A stretch of DNA of 64,000 bases from Cyanobium sp. FGCU6 (lineage in GTDB: Bacteria > Cyanobacteriota > Cyanobacteriia > PCC-6307 > Cyanobiaceae): positions 186,001 through 250,000 of the forward strand of contig JANWUR010000001.1 in assembly GCA_024958655.1 (NCBI GenBank), given 5' to 3'. Under the pieces are notes generated by a model. The model saw only the letters and a list, made by a program, of their open reading frames with translations. It did not search any database and was not told where the DNA came from. Both the position numbers and the translations under genes were made by a program. Positions 21,053 through 30,172 of this stretch are shown in pieces; within the stretch, counting starts at the first letter, position 1, and every line of letters begins with the position of its first letter.

Positions 21053-22147
21053 ATGGGCGCCACTCTCACAACACGCCTGCCGGTCACGGTGGTGACCGGC
21101 TTCCTCGGCGCGGGCAAGACCACCCTGCTGCGCCATCTGCTCCTTAACAGTGACCTGCGCCTGGCGGTGCTGGTGAATGAGTTCGGAGAGGTGGGCATCG
21201 ACGGCGATCTGATCGCCGCCTGTGGCTTCTGTCCCGAGGAGGAGCGGGAGAGCCGTCTGGTGGAACTGGCCAACGGCTGCCTCTGCTGCACGGTGCAGGA
21301 CGAGTTCCTGCCCACGATGCAGAAGCTGCTGGAGCGGGTCGACAGCCTCGACGGGATCGTGGTGGAGACCAGTGGTCTGGCCCTGCCCGAACCCCTGGTG
21401 GCCGCCTTCGGCTGGCCGGAGATCCGGCGCCGCACCCGTGTGCATGGGGTGGTCACTGTGGTGGACGGCGAGGCCCTGGCTGCCGGCCACGTGGTGGGGG
21501 ATCCGGAGGCGGTGGAGGCCCAGCGGCGGGCCGACCCCAGCCTCGATCACCTCACCGCGATCGAGGAACTGTTCGAGGAGCAGCTCGAGGCCGCTGATCT
21601 GGTGCTGGTCAGCCGCGCCGATCGCCTCTCGCCTGGTCAGCTCGCTGAGGTGCGGAGCCGGCTGGGAACGGCCCTGCGCGCCGGTACCCCGGTGCTGCCG
21701 ATGGCCCGTGGGGAGGTGGATCCTTCCTTGCTGATCGACACCAGCCGACCGCTGCATCCCGACGACGACCCCCACGCGGATGGCCACCACCATCACGACG
21801 ATCATCACGCCCATGACCATGCGCATGTGGCGATGGCCTCGCTCACGATCCGCCGCGAGGGCCCCCTCTCCCGTCAGGACGTGGAGTCCCGGCTGGGGGC
21901 GTGGCTGGCGGAGCATCCGGTGCTGCGCCTGAAGGGGCGGCTGAGGGAGCCGGGCAAGCGGCTGGCGCTGCAGATTCAGGCGGTGGGCCGTCGACTGGAG
22001 TGCTGGTACGAGGGTGAGGCCCCCGACAGCGGTGCCCCGGCGCTGGAGTTGGTGCTGCTGGTGGCCGCAGGGGATGGGGGCTGGATCGAACAGTCCAGCG
22101 CCACGCTTTGGCCTCCCGGATCGCCCGCAGCCGGAACCCCGGCGTAG
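21053..22147 (+). CDS. cobW: CobW-like GTP-dependent metallochaperone
   Basis: This G3E-family GTPase is proposed to deliver Co(II) to cobalamin synthesis. The 364-residue protein has Walker A VTGFLGAGKTTLLRHLL, the metal-binding CxCC motif ANGCLCCTVQDEF, an Asp/Glu switch segment VVETSGLALPEPL and the guanine-specificity region LVSRADRLS. Between the GTPase and CobW_C domains is a histidine-rich loop (GHHHHDDHHAHDHAH, residues about 245-260), a likely extra metal store. The start at 21053 follows hupE directly. Riboswitch, permease and chaperone form one cobalt-homeostasis unit. Confidence 0.9.
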   Translation: MGATLTTRLPVTVVTGFLGAGKTTLLRHLLLNSDLRLAVLVNEFGEVGIDGDLIAACGFCPEEERESRLVELANGCLCCTVQDEFLPTMQKLLERVDSLDGIVVETSGLALPEPLVAAFGWPEIRRRTRVHGVVTVVDGEALAAGHVVGDPEAVEAQRRADPSLDHLTAIEELFEEQLEAADLVLVSRADRLSPGQLAEVRSRLGTALRAGTPVLPMARGEVDPSLLIDTSRPLHPDDDPHADGHHHHDDHHAHDHAHVAMASLTIRREGPLSRQDVESRLGAWLAEHPVLRLKGRLREPGKRLALQIQAVGRRLECWYEGEAPDSGAPALELVLLVAAGDGGWIEQSSATLWPPGSPAAGTPA

Positions 22148-22544
22148 GTGACCGGTGCCGCACCCGGGAATGACCCTGCTGAAGATTTCCCAAGGGTCCT
22201 CTCGCCGTTGTTCTCTGGAAAAGTCACGGGATCGTCTCCAGAATTGAGTCCCCTGATGCGGTCCAACTGAAGGCTGACAGCTCTTGCAGTTGGCCGCCAC
22301 GAACTGCTCAGTTCCGGTGATCAGCTCCATGGCACTGGAGAACCTGCCTCACTGGCTGGATCCCTGCATGGTGATCCCCTACCCTGCGCTCCACCTGACA
22401 CGGGCATGAGGCGTAGTTGGGGGTGTGATGCATAGGAAACCGGGGTCGCTGCACCAGCCAGGAGCGGACCTTGCGATCTTGTTGCGGACACTCAATCATC
22501 CCTGCGGACCAGGGGAACAGGGAGATCCGGCCTGTCAACTAAAC
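22148..22544 (+). other. Intergenic region, about 400 bp
   Basis: No convincing gene is seen. Short ORFs on both strands have no recognisable motif and atypical composition. It separates the cobW unit from the convergent Crp-family gene. No clear Rho-independent terminator or repeat is visible. Confidence 0.5.
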
Positions 22545-23240
22545 CTACCTTTCAATCAACCCCCGCTTGCGCAACGGCTCAAGCGCCGCGATCTGTAACC
22601 CCTCGGGTCCATCCACCAGCACGGACCTGGCGCGCAGCTGACTCAGCACCTTCGAGGTGGTGCCCCTGGCCAGGCCCGCGATGTTGGCGAGCTCCGTTTG
22701 GGTGATGTCGGGGATGGGGCTGAGCGGATCAGCTTCGTAGCTGGTGCATCGGGCCAGTTCTGCCAATGTGGCCAGCACCCTGGTGGTGGCATCCTCCCCG
22801 CGCAGCCGGAATCGATGACCGAGTGCCACCAGGCGCCGCGCTTCCAGTTGGGCCAGGTTGAGGGTGAAGCGGGGCCAGCGTTCGACCTCCTGTTGCACCG
22901 ACGACCAGCGAAGCTTCACCACCTCCATCGGAGTGAGCGCCACCACGTCGGCGGAGCGGAGGCCATTGCCCAGCAACATGGCCAGTTCGCCCACCATCTC
23001 TCCTACGCCCAACAGGTTCACCACCACCTCCTCACCGCCCAGGGTGATGTGGCGCACCTTGGCCACACCAGAACGGATCAGAAACACACCATCATCCCAG
23101 TCGCCCTCAAACACCAACTGGTGAGCTGCCGGCACCGTGAGGTTGCGGTGCTGGTGGAGCAGGTGCTCCAGCTGGGTGACTTCCAGTCCAGTGAACAGGG
23201 GAAAGACCTGGAGTTCCGCAGTGTCGAAGTTGCTGTCCAT
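22545..23240 (-). CDS. Crp/Fnr-family transcriptional regulator
   Basis: A 231-residue regulator with an N-terminal cyclic-nucleotide-binding-like beta-roll (residues 10-125, with HQLVFEGDWDDGVFLIRSGV and LLGVGEMVGELAML). A dimerization helix and a C-terminal Crp-type winged helix follow. The recognition segment is ITQTELANIAGLARGTTSKV (about residues 175-195). It is not NtcA, whose sequence is different; the ligand is unknown. It is divergent from the 1218-residue protein gene, with a perfect inverted repeat between them. Autoregulation and control of that neighbour is the simplest hypothesis. Confidence 0.9.
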   Translation of the reverse strand: MDSNFDTAELQVFPLFTGLEVTQLEHLLHQHRNLTVPAAHQLVFEGDWDDGVFLIRSGVAKVRHITLGGEEVVVNLLGVGEMVGELAMLLGNGLRSADVVALTPMEVVKLRWSSVQQEVERWPRFTLNLAQLEARRLVALGHRFRLRGEDATTRVLATLAELARCTSYEADPLSPIPDITQTELANIAGLARGTTSKVLSQLRARSVLVDGPEGLQIAALEPLRKRGLIER

Positions 23241-23310
23241 TCCAGGAGGCGTTGGCGGGCGGACGACGGGGAGGGGAGAGACCTACCCCGCAAGTGTGTA
23301 GGTACAGGAG

Positions 23311-23352
23311 CCTGACTGCCCGTTGTCACCGACATGACAACGGGCAGTCAGG
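23311..23352. repeat. Perfect inverted repeat (18-bp arms, 6-bp spacer), candidate operator
   Basis: The left arm CCTGACTGCCCGTTGTCA (23311-23328) is exactly reverse-complemented by TGACAACGGGCAGTCAGG (23335-23352), with CCGACA between. The inner half-sites TGTCA-N6-TGACA have the same spacing as Crp-family sites (TGTGA-N6-TCACA). There is no T-run after either side, so a terminator is less likely than an operator. It lies 70 bp from the regulator start and 115 bp from the large-protein start. Confidence 0.8.
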
Positions 23353-23467
23353 GATTGGATGGCCAGGTGTCAGTGGAATTTACCCCTAACCACAACGGTC
23401 AACGGACAGTGATGGCATCGGTCGAGGGGGCCTGTCCTCTTCTGCCTCAATCACCGGAGGCTCACCC

Positions 23468-26400
23468 ATGAATTCCAATCTTCATCCATCTCCCCGTCCG
23501 TCCGAATCGCTCAGAGTCTTGCTGCTGCGGGCCTGGCCGGAACTGTCGTCCGTGGCTGTGTCCTTCGGCAGTTTCCTTGCCGGTACCGCCAGCTCTGGCC
23601 TGGATCAGGCTGCCCTGGTGTGGGCCCCCCTTGCTCTCTCCTGTGGGCTTCGTCTGAGCTGGTGTGCCGCCGAACTGCTCCATGGCGCCGGCCACGCCCT
23701 GGTGCGGGCAGTGGTTGACGGCGACGCCTCGGCGCTGCGGCTGGTGAATCTGCTGGAACATCGCTCAACGGCCGCGATGATCAGGGGGCTACTGCCGCTG
23801 GCCCCGATCGGTCTGGCCGATGAAGCAACCCTCCCCCTGCCATGGCTTGAGGTGGGATCTCCCGCCCGTTGGCGGGTACGACTCAAGGCGGTCGGCGGCC
23901 CTCTGTTCAATGCCCTGGCCATTGTGGTGCTGATGGGGCCGGTCGCCGCTGGCCTGTCCCCGGTCTTGCTGACCAGTGCGATTGTGATCAACGCGGTGAT
24001 GCTGCTGGCCTCTGGATCCGATTGGCGCGCGATGCTCAGTGGTCGCGCCAGCCGGTTCTACTGCGGAAACTTCGGTTTCATCAGTGGCCCGGCCCCATCC
24101 CCACGTGGCGAGCTCCTGCCCTCCTGTGCCATCGAGCGCCTGCGCACCATGGGCCTGCAGACCGAGATCCGCGGCGCCCAAGCGGCTGGAGCTTTGGTGC
24201 TGGTCGGGGATCGCCACGGGGATCCACGCTTCGTGGGCCACAAACTGGTCAACGCAAAGCGGGGTCAGCTCACTACCGCCCTGGAGATCAGTTTCGGTCG
24301 CCGCCGCCGCGAGGCCGTCCGGGCTGGCCACCGTCCCCTGTCCGCCGGCATGCTGGCTGCGTGCCACTACCGCTTCGGTACCAGCGGTCCGCCGGAGGTG
24401 ATCGAGACCCACTGGCATGGCTGGTGTCCCACCCAACGGCGCCTTCTCTGGAGCCGACAGGCGGGGCGCTGGATCAGTGCCTGGCGCACCGTTGAGCACC
24501 GCATCACTCACAACGGCGACTTCGAGCGCTTCAAGCTGGCAACGGCCGAACTGGATTTCACCGCAGTGGGCCGCTGGTTGGAGCGGGTGCTGCACCAGGG
24601 CCATGCGGCGGTGGGGGACTCGCCCAAGATTGCCGGCCTGATGGATCTGCTGATCACCCAGGGCGATTGGTATGCGGCGGTGAGGCTGGCGTCCCAGCAG
24701 GTGTTCCCCCACGACGGCACCGCGCCTGCTTCGTTGGAGCTGGAACGCTGGTCGGGCGCCTTTGAGGCGGGCTTCGGGGCGGTGCTGGCGGAGCAGCCCG
24801 GGACCGCCTTGGATCCCGGCGATCCCGCTGTTCAGCGGCTCGCGAAACTGATCCTGCTGCGGCTGGCGGATGACGTTCGACTGCGCCGCCACGGCCCGGA
24901 GCTTTTGCGCCGCTGGATCGACGCCAGCATCGAAGCGTTTCTGCACAACGATCCGTACCGTGCGGTGACTCAGTTCATCGAGCTGGCCCGGGGCAGCTTC
25001 GGGCTGGTGGTGGTGTCCTCCACCTGGCCGGATCGGCTGGTGCTCGCCAGCCTCGGCCAGCCGATCACCCTGGGCTTCGACCCAGCGGCGACTCTGGCGA
25101 TGTACGCCTCTGAACCGGCTGCGGTCGATGCCGTGCTGGCGGGAGTTCATGGTGCCTACCGGATCGACCTCGATCAGAACGCGGGTGAGGTGGCGGTGCT
25201 TACCTGCACCGACCTCATCCTCCATTCCCTCACGCTGGGGCGGGAGGTGCCGGAGGTGGAGCGGCTGGAGCGCCGCCACTTCTATGGACAGGATCGATCC
25301 AGTGCCCCGGCCAGAGCACCCAGCTCCTCCGGCCCTCGTGCAGCTGGCCGTCGCCCTGACCCGGTGGGCGATGACCTGCGTTCGATCCCCACGCTGCTGG
25401 CTGAGATCCGCAACGACTGGATCGATCCCGGTTCCGCCAACCGACAGAGCGCGGACCATCTGGCCCAGTTCCTTATTGCCAAGGCGGCCCACCTGGCCCA
25501 GAAGCAGGCGCTGCTCACCGGAATGGGACTGGATCCGACCCTGGCGAAATCGCGTCATGTGGACTTGCTGATCACCGGGGTGGAAAACAGCCTCTGGCTG
25601 GGGGAGCAGTTCGCCCGCGACCTGCAGAACCTGATGCCACTTCTGAACGTGCGAGCCCTCTCCGCAAACGCTGTGCTGCAGCACCTGCAGTACGACATCG
25701 AAACGCTGGGCTTCGCCCGCCAGTCGATCATGTTGGTGCTCAGCCATTCCGGCCAGACTTTCGCGAGCCGCCAGGTCGCGGAAACCGGCGACCTGCTGGT
25801 GCGCCAGGAGGTGATCCGTGAAGTGTTTGTCCTCACCGGTGAACCCACCAGCTTCCTGGGATCGCCGTTGCTGGAGGCCCTGGCCCCAGGAGAACCTTTC
25901 TGCCGCCGGCTGTTCACCTCCGGCGCCGGGCGCCGCATCGCCGAGCCGGCTACCGCCAGCGTGGCCGCCATGCACCAGACGCTCACTGAACTGTTGTTCT
26001 GTCTCTGCCGCCAGGTGCGGCAGGCCTTTCCAGACCAGCGTCCCCTGGGCCTGCGTCTCCCACCGGAAGAGTTGCTGGCCCTGGAGAACATGGAGGGTCA
26101 CCTGTTCCTTGAGGATGTGGTCAAGATCGTTGGCGCCGACCCCGGCGGGCAACGACGGCCCACCAGGCTGTCTCGGCAGCTGCGGACCAGCGGCCGGCGC
26201 TGGGCCCTGCACGTACTCGAAACCCCCTTCGCCTGGCTGATCCAGGCGCTCTACATCCTGGTGAGCGTTACGTTCTCGATGCCCCTCTTCCGCACCTTGA
26301 TCGGCATCGCGCTGCCGCTGGTCGGGGTGGGCGAGGGAGAGTTGCTGATGGATCTGCTGCTGGCTGTGAGCGTGCCCGCCGATGTGGCGCTCTATGTGTT

Positions 26401-27124
26401 CGGTCCCTGGTGCTGGACCGTGGCGTTGCGGCTGGCCCAGGGCCGTCCGCTGCTGGCCCGCACCGGCCGCCGCACCGTGGTGATCGGCGAAGCCGAGGGG
26501 GTGCACCAGCTGCTGGTGAACTATCTGAGTAAGTTATTTGGCCTCAGCTTGGGCATCACTTCCATTGACGTCCAGGGCGCCGATCCCCGCGATCACCTGC
26601 TGCACACCCAAGCCCACCGGGTTGTGCGCGGCACGTTGCTGTTCCTGGGGGTGCCCGATGGACGCTGCAGCGAGGGGCAGCGGTCGCTGGCTCAGGCGGC
26701 AATCCTGACAGGGCGTCAGGCCGATGGCATCCGCCACTTGGGTGTGGGTCCGGACATTGTCGCCGTCAGCTCCGATCCCAGGGTGCGGCAGGAGGCGTTC
26801 GGCGAGGCACTGCTTCTGCCCAGCCAAGCCCATGCCGGTTGCGAGGATGGTGCCAATCCTCATTTCGGGGATGGGATCGAAACGCTGCGGGAATCCCGTT
26901 TCGGATCGTTTCGCCGCCTGCTGGCCGCCTACGTGTTTTTCTGGGCCATGGCCCGCCGCGTATCCTCGCTGCCGCTGATCGGCTTCGACTGCTGGAAGAC
27001 CCAGAGCCGCACCAAAGTGATGACCACCGCCGCTCCTGTCTCGGCGGCCCGGCTCGACCGCACCGAGATGGAGGAGATCCGGGATCTGGCCCTTGATGCC
27101 CTTTCCAACCGGGAGCAGAGCTGA
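23468..27124 (+). CDS. Multidomain membrane protein: M50-like membrane domain, class II glutamine amidotransferase-like domain, SIS domain
   Basis: The product has 1218 residues. Residues 1-190 form a membrane domain with site-2-protease features: ELLHGAGHALVRA at 69-81, where HxxxH lacks the usual catalytic Glu, and VGGPLFNALAIVV at 142-154, like the M50 GPxxN motif. At 198-205 YCGNFGFI resembles the N-terminal Cys-Gly of GlmS-type glutaminases. YRFGTSG (301-307) and THNGDFE (347-353) match the Arg/Thr and Asn-Gly motifs of that fold. A SIS sugar-isomerase domain spans about 695-880, with LVLSHSGQTFASRQ. Helices at about 920-990 and a soluble tail follow. Amino-sugar chemistry at the membrane is an inference. 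It is divergent from a Crp-type gene. Confidence 0.85.
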   Translation: MNSNLHPSPRPSESLRVLLLRAWPELSSVAVSFGSFLAGTASSGLDQAALVWAPLALSCGLRLSWCAAELLHGAGHALVRAVVDGDASALRLVNLLEHRSTAAMIRGLLPLAPIGLADEATLPLPWLEVGSPARWRVRLKAVGGPLFNALAIVVLMGPVAAGLSPVLLTSAIVINAVMLLASGSDWRAMLSGRASRFYCGNFGFISGPAPSPRGELLPSCAIERLRTMGLQTEIRGAQAAGALVLVGDRHGDPRFVGHKLVNAKRGQLTTALEISFGRRRREAVRAGHRPLSAGMLAACHYRFGTSGPPEVIETHWHGWCPTQRRLLWSRQAGRWISAWRTVEHRITHNGDFERFKLATAELDFTAVGRWLERVLHQGHAAVGDSPKIAGLMDLLITQGDWYAAVRLASQQVFPHDGTAPASLELERWSGAFEAGFGAVLAEQPGTALDPGDPAVQRLAKLILLRLADDVRLRRHGPELLRRWIDASIEAFLHNDPYRAVTQFIELARGSFGLVVVSSTWPDRLVLASLGQPITLGFDPAATLAMYASEPAAVDAVLAGVHGAYRIDLDQNAGEVAVLTCTDLILHSLTLGREVPEVERLERRHFYGQDRSSAPARAPSSSGPRAAGRRPDPVGDDLRSIPTLLAEIRNDWIDPGSANRQSADHLAQFLIAKAAHLAQKQALLTGMGLDPTLAKSRHVDLLITGVENSLWLGEQFARDLQNLMPLLNVRALSANAVLQHLQYDIETLGFARQSIMLVLSHSGQTFASRQVAETGDLLVRQEVIREVFVLTGEPTSFLGSPLLEALAPGEPFCRRLFTSGAGRRIAEPATASVAAMHQTLTELLFCLCRQVRQAFPDQRPLGLRLPPEELLALENMEGHLFLEDVVKIVGADPGGQRRPTRLSRQLRTSGRRWALHVLETPFAWLIQALYILVSVTFSMPLFRTLIGIALPLVGVGEGELLMDLLLAVSVPADVALYVFGPWCWTVALRLAQGRPLLARTGRRTVVIGEAEGVHQLLVNYLSKLFGLSLGITSIDVQGADPRDHLLHTQAHRVVRGTLLFLGVPDGRCSEGQRSLAQAAILTGRQADGIRHLGVGPDIVAVSSDPRVRQEAFGEALLLPSQAHAGCEDGANPHFGDGIETLRESRFGSFRRLLAAYVFFWAMARRVSSLPLIGFDCWKTQSRTKVMTTAAPVSAARLDRTEMEEIRDLALDALSNREQS

Positions 27125-27502
27125 GGCTGAAGCGGGGTGAAGTCTGTCAGGCTTGTCATAGTGGCGGGTTCCAACCCTCAAGACCTCCCAGCCTGGTGCG
27201 CTTGATCGCCAGCTGCGATGCCCGGCCGCTCGATTTGAACGTCAACACGGTGGGGCCCAGAACCCTGGTGGACGAGGAGATGCGGGGGCTCGTGGGAACC
27301 TGTTTCATCAAGCCGCAGCGCAGCGAAGCTGGGCCCCGCGGGCTGGTTCCTGTGCCTTGCGGGGAAACGGAATGGAGCCGAATCGTCTGACCCGCCGCAC
27401 GAATTGATTTCCCTCTCAAGGCTCCAGGCGCGGTCGGCTGAGCGAAGGTGAGCCGTCCACCCCACAATGGGAAGAGACGAGCGGCTGTGATCGACCCTCG
27501 CC
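27125..27502 (+). other. Intergenic region, about 380 bp
   Basis: A plus-strand ORF of 64 codons (27196-27390, ending CGETEWSRIV) is the only open frame of note. It has no recognisable motif or ribosome binding site and is not called. The stretch separates the large fusion gene from a convergent small secreted-protein gene. No RNA gene was recognised. Confidence 0.4.
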
Positions 27503-27844
27503 TCAGTCGAGCGGGATCTGCCCCTTGGCGCAGATCCCGTCCCAGCAGAGGCTGGTGTCAGCGGCCCAGCGGCTCTCCACATCGCGCCAGTCGCCGCCTT
27601 CCCGGCGCAGACGCATCCGGCCGGTGCCGTCGTGTGTGAACTCGACGCGATCGTCGTCGATCACCAGCCACCAGTGCTGGCCCACCTGCTCCACCACCAT
27701 CGTGCAGGCCCGCCAGGGTCCGTTCTGCTGCCGGCATTGCAGGGGTACGGACGCGGGCACGGCCCTCAGGGGCCCACCGCTTCCCGCCAGCAGCAGCGCA
27801 GCCCCCAGGCGAACCAGGGGGCGGCACACCGATGACCGGGCCAT
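27503..27844 (-). CDS. Small secreted protein, unknown function
   Basis: A 113-residue product with a signal peptide (LVRLGAALLLAGSGGPLRA). The mature domain is of about 85 residues with four Cys (LQCRQQNGPWRACTM and TSLCWDGICAKG) that could form two disulfides. The mature part is rich in beta-strand patterns, such as WWLVIDDDRVEFTHDGTG. No known family is recognised. It lies close to and divergent from purS with about 95 bp between. Composition matches the backbone. Confidence 0.65.
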   Translation of the reverse strand: MARSSVCRPLVRLGAALLLAGSGGPLRAVPASVPLQCRQQNGPWRACTMVVEQVGQHWWLVIDDDRVEFTHDGTGRMRLRREGGDWRDVESRWAADTSLCWDGICAKGQIPLD

Positions 27845-27938
27845 GGCCCGCCGGAGGTGGATGCCCTTTCAAGCTGGCGATCCCCCCGGGGGGCTGGGGA
27901 GGTGGACTGCCAAGATTTAACAAACGCCACGTCGTCCG

Positions 27939-28196
27939 GTGCCCGTCTTCCACGCCCGTGTGCAGGTCTCCCTGCGCCCCTCCGTCCTGGACCCAGCCGG
28001 AGAGGCCACCCGGGCCGCCGCCGGACGCCTGGGGGTGCATGGCGTGCAGCGGCTGCGGATCGGCAAGGCGATCGAGCTGGATCTTGAGGCTCCGGATCGG
28101 GCCACGGCCGAAGCCCAGCTCCACCTGCTCAGTGACCGACTGCTGGCCAATCCGGTGATCGAGAACTGGACGCTCGAGATCTCCGAGGCCGGCTGA
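27939..28196 (+). CDS. purS: Phosphoribosylformylglycinamidine synthase subunit PurS
   Basis: This is the small dimeric subunit of the three-part FGAM synthase of purine synthesis (PurLQS), which channels ammonia from PurQ to PurL. The 85-residue protein shows the family pattern [20 protein letters not shown] and [13 protein letters not shown], then [14 protein letters not shown]. It begins with GTG at 27939 and lies 7 bp upstream of purQ, the standard order. purL itself is outside the window. Confidence 0.92.
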   Translation: MPVFHARVQVSLRPSVLDPAGEATRAAAGRLGVHGVQRLRIGKAIELDLEAPDRATAEAQLHLLSDRLLANPVIENWTLEISEAG

Positions 28197-28203
28197 GGAA
28201 CCC

Positions 28204-28866
<663 letters not shown>

Positions 28867-28899
28867 GGTTGGTCGAGGCCCTCCGATGAGGGGGGCTGC

Positions 28900-28925
28900 A
28901 AAAAAAAGGGGCCCATCGGGCCCCT
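28900..28925 (-). terminator. Rho-independent terminator of the peroxiredoxin gene
   Basis: On the plus strand eight A residues precede AGGGGCCC-ATC-GGGCCCCT. Read on the minus strand this is a GC-rich eight-pair hairpin with a three-base loop followed by eight T, 22 bp after the peroxiredoxin stop. It is the clearest intrinsic terminator in the window. Confidence 0.85.
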
Positions 28926-28946
28926 GCTCATGCATCCCGCCGGGGA

Positions 28947-29537
28947 TCAGTTCACGGCAGCGAAGAACTCCTTGCTCTTCACGGGATCGGGGTTCATGGT
29001 CTTCTCGCCGGGCTGCCAGTTGGCGGGGCAGACCTCATCGGGATGGGACTGCACGTACTGGAAGGCCTGGAGCACCCGCAGGGTCTCATCCACGCTGCGT
29101 CCCACGGGCAGGTTGTTGATCGTGCTGTGCATGATCACGCCATCGGGATCGATGATGAACAGGCCGCGCAGGGCAACGCCGGCCTCCTCGTCGAGCACTT
29201 CGTAGGCGCGGGCAATCTCCTTCTTGAGGTCGGCCACGAGGGGATAGGCGATGTCGCCGAGGCCACCGTTCTTACGCTCGGTCTGCACCCAGGCGAGGTG
29301 GCTGAACTGGCTGTCCACCGAAACGCCGAGCACCTCGGTGTTGCGGCTGGTGAAATCGGTGTAGCGATCACTGAAGGCCGTGATCTCGGTGGGGCAGACG
29401 AAGGTGAAATCCAGCGGGTAGAAGAACAGCACCACGTACTTGCCGCGGTACTGGGAGAGGGTGATTTCCTTGAATTCCTGATCCACCACGGCCGTGGCGG
29501 TGAAGTCGGGAGCCTGCAGACCAACGAGCCTGGACAT
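28947..29537 (-). CDS. 2-Cys peroxiredoxin
   Basis: A thiol peroxidase that reduces H2O2 and organic peroxides, regenerated by thioredoxin. The 196-residue protein has the peroxidatic Cys in [17 protein letters not shown] and the resolving Cys in [17 protein letters not shown]. The GGLGDI motif of eukaryote-like sensitive 2-Cys Prx is also visible ([12 protein letters not shown]). The ATG at 29537 is chosen; the open frame to 30140 upstream is antisense to another gene. A strong hairpin terminator follows the stop. It fits the neighbouring glutathione reductase in oxidative-stress defence. Confidence 0.95.
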   Translation of the reverse strand: MSRLVGLQAPDFTATAVVDQEFKEITLSQYRGKYVVLFFYPLDFTFVCPTEITAFSDRYTDFTSRNTEVLGVSVDSQFSHLAWVQTERKNGGLGDIAYPLVADLKKEIARAYEVLDEEAGVALRGLFIIDPDGVIMHSTINNLPVGRSVDETLRVLQAFQYVQSHPDEVCPANWQPGEKTMNPDPVKSKEFFAAVN

Positions 29538-29742
29538 CGTGGAGAAAGAGAACGAATGCAGAGGGTCAACGGGAAAGCACGCGGCGACGCCGACTCGTGA
29601 TGTTGCTGATAACAGCAGCGACCGGCCTTCGGCGAAGTCGGATCGACTTCCAGTTGAACCATGACAACCTATCACGGATTGCAACGGAGCGTGCGGGGGC
29701 GGCGCCATAGGCTGCTTGCACTCCCTCAGCTTGAAGGCATCC

Positions 29743-30135
29743 ATGGGTTGGGACCCAGCCGTCCTGCGCAAATACAGCACCACGGGCCATTTCCGCCTGC
29801 TCAACCAGGTGCGCTCGGAACTGCGGGGCAATCCCCTGATCCGGCCCAGGGATGGTGAGACCGTGGGTGCCGCCAACCGCAGCCGCAGCCTGATCCGGGC
29901 TCTTGAAGTGCGCGCTTCCGCCGGTGCCGGCGCCCGCTCCCGCCGGGCCGCGCCCTCGGTGGTGGTCACCACCACCGCCTCCCTCGCCGCCGCCACGCCG
30001 GCACCGACCCCTTCCCTGCCGCCCCTGCCCCATGCCGCGCCAGCCGATGTCAGCTCCGGCAGCGGTCCGGATAACGGCTTCGACAGCGCTGCCAACAGCT
30101 TCCGCGATCGACTGAACGCCATCGACATGCGCTGA
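29743..30135 (+). CDS. Conserved hypothetical cyanobacterial protein
   Basis: A 130-residue protein with a well-ordered N-terminus ([20 protein letters not shown], then [15 protein letters not shown]) typical of a small family shared by picocyanobacteria. A long Ala/Pro/Thr-rich disordered middle and a short helical end ([15 protein letters not shown]) follow. The conserved ends joined by a variable linker suggest an adaptor or docking protein, but no function is known. ATG at 29743. It lies 38 bp upstream of gor, so the two may be co-transcribed. Confidence 0.7.
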   Translation: MGWDPAVLRKYSTTGHFRLLNQVRSELRGNPLIRPRDGETVGAANRSRSLIRALEVRASAGAGARSRRAAPSVVVTTTASLAAATPAPTPSLPPLPHAAPADVSSGSGPDNGFDSAANSFRDRLNAIDMR

Positions 30136-30172
30136 TCCATCGGATTCAGCGCCTTAACCCCGTTTCTCCCCC

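Noticed and set aside
19645-21456. Long N-terminal extension of upp on the minus strand (total 823 codons)
   Set aside because: The extension is antisense to the pentapeptide, hupE and cobW genes and is low-complexity Gln/Arg/Gly; the real start is at 19644.
20950-22330. Minus-strand ORF of 463 codons under cobW
   Set aside because: Shadow of cobW; the His/Gln-rich translation comes from the antisense of its codons.
23311-23352. Reading the inverted repeat as a Rho-independent terminator
   Set aside because: It lies between two divergent starts and has no T-run on either strand; an operator fits better.
23789-26506. 905-codon minus-strand ORF
   Set aside because: Antisense to the 1218-residue fusion protein, with unnatural His/Gln/Gly-rich composition.
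27196-27390. 64-codon plus-strand ORF after the fusion gene
   Set aside because: Natural-looking in part, but no ribosome binding site, no known motif and no conserved neighbour; left uncalled.
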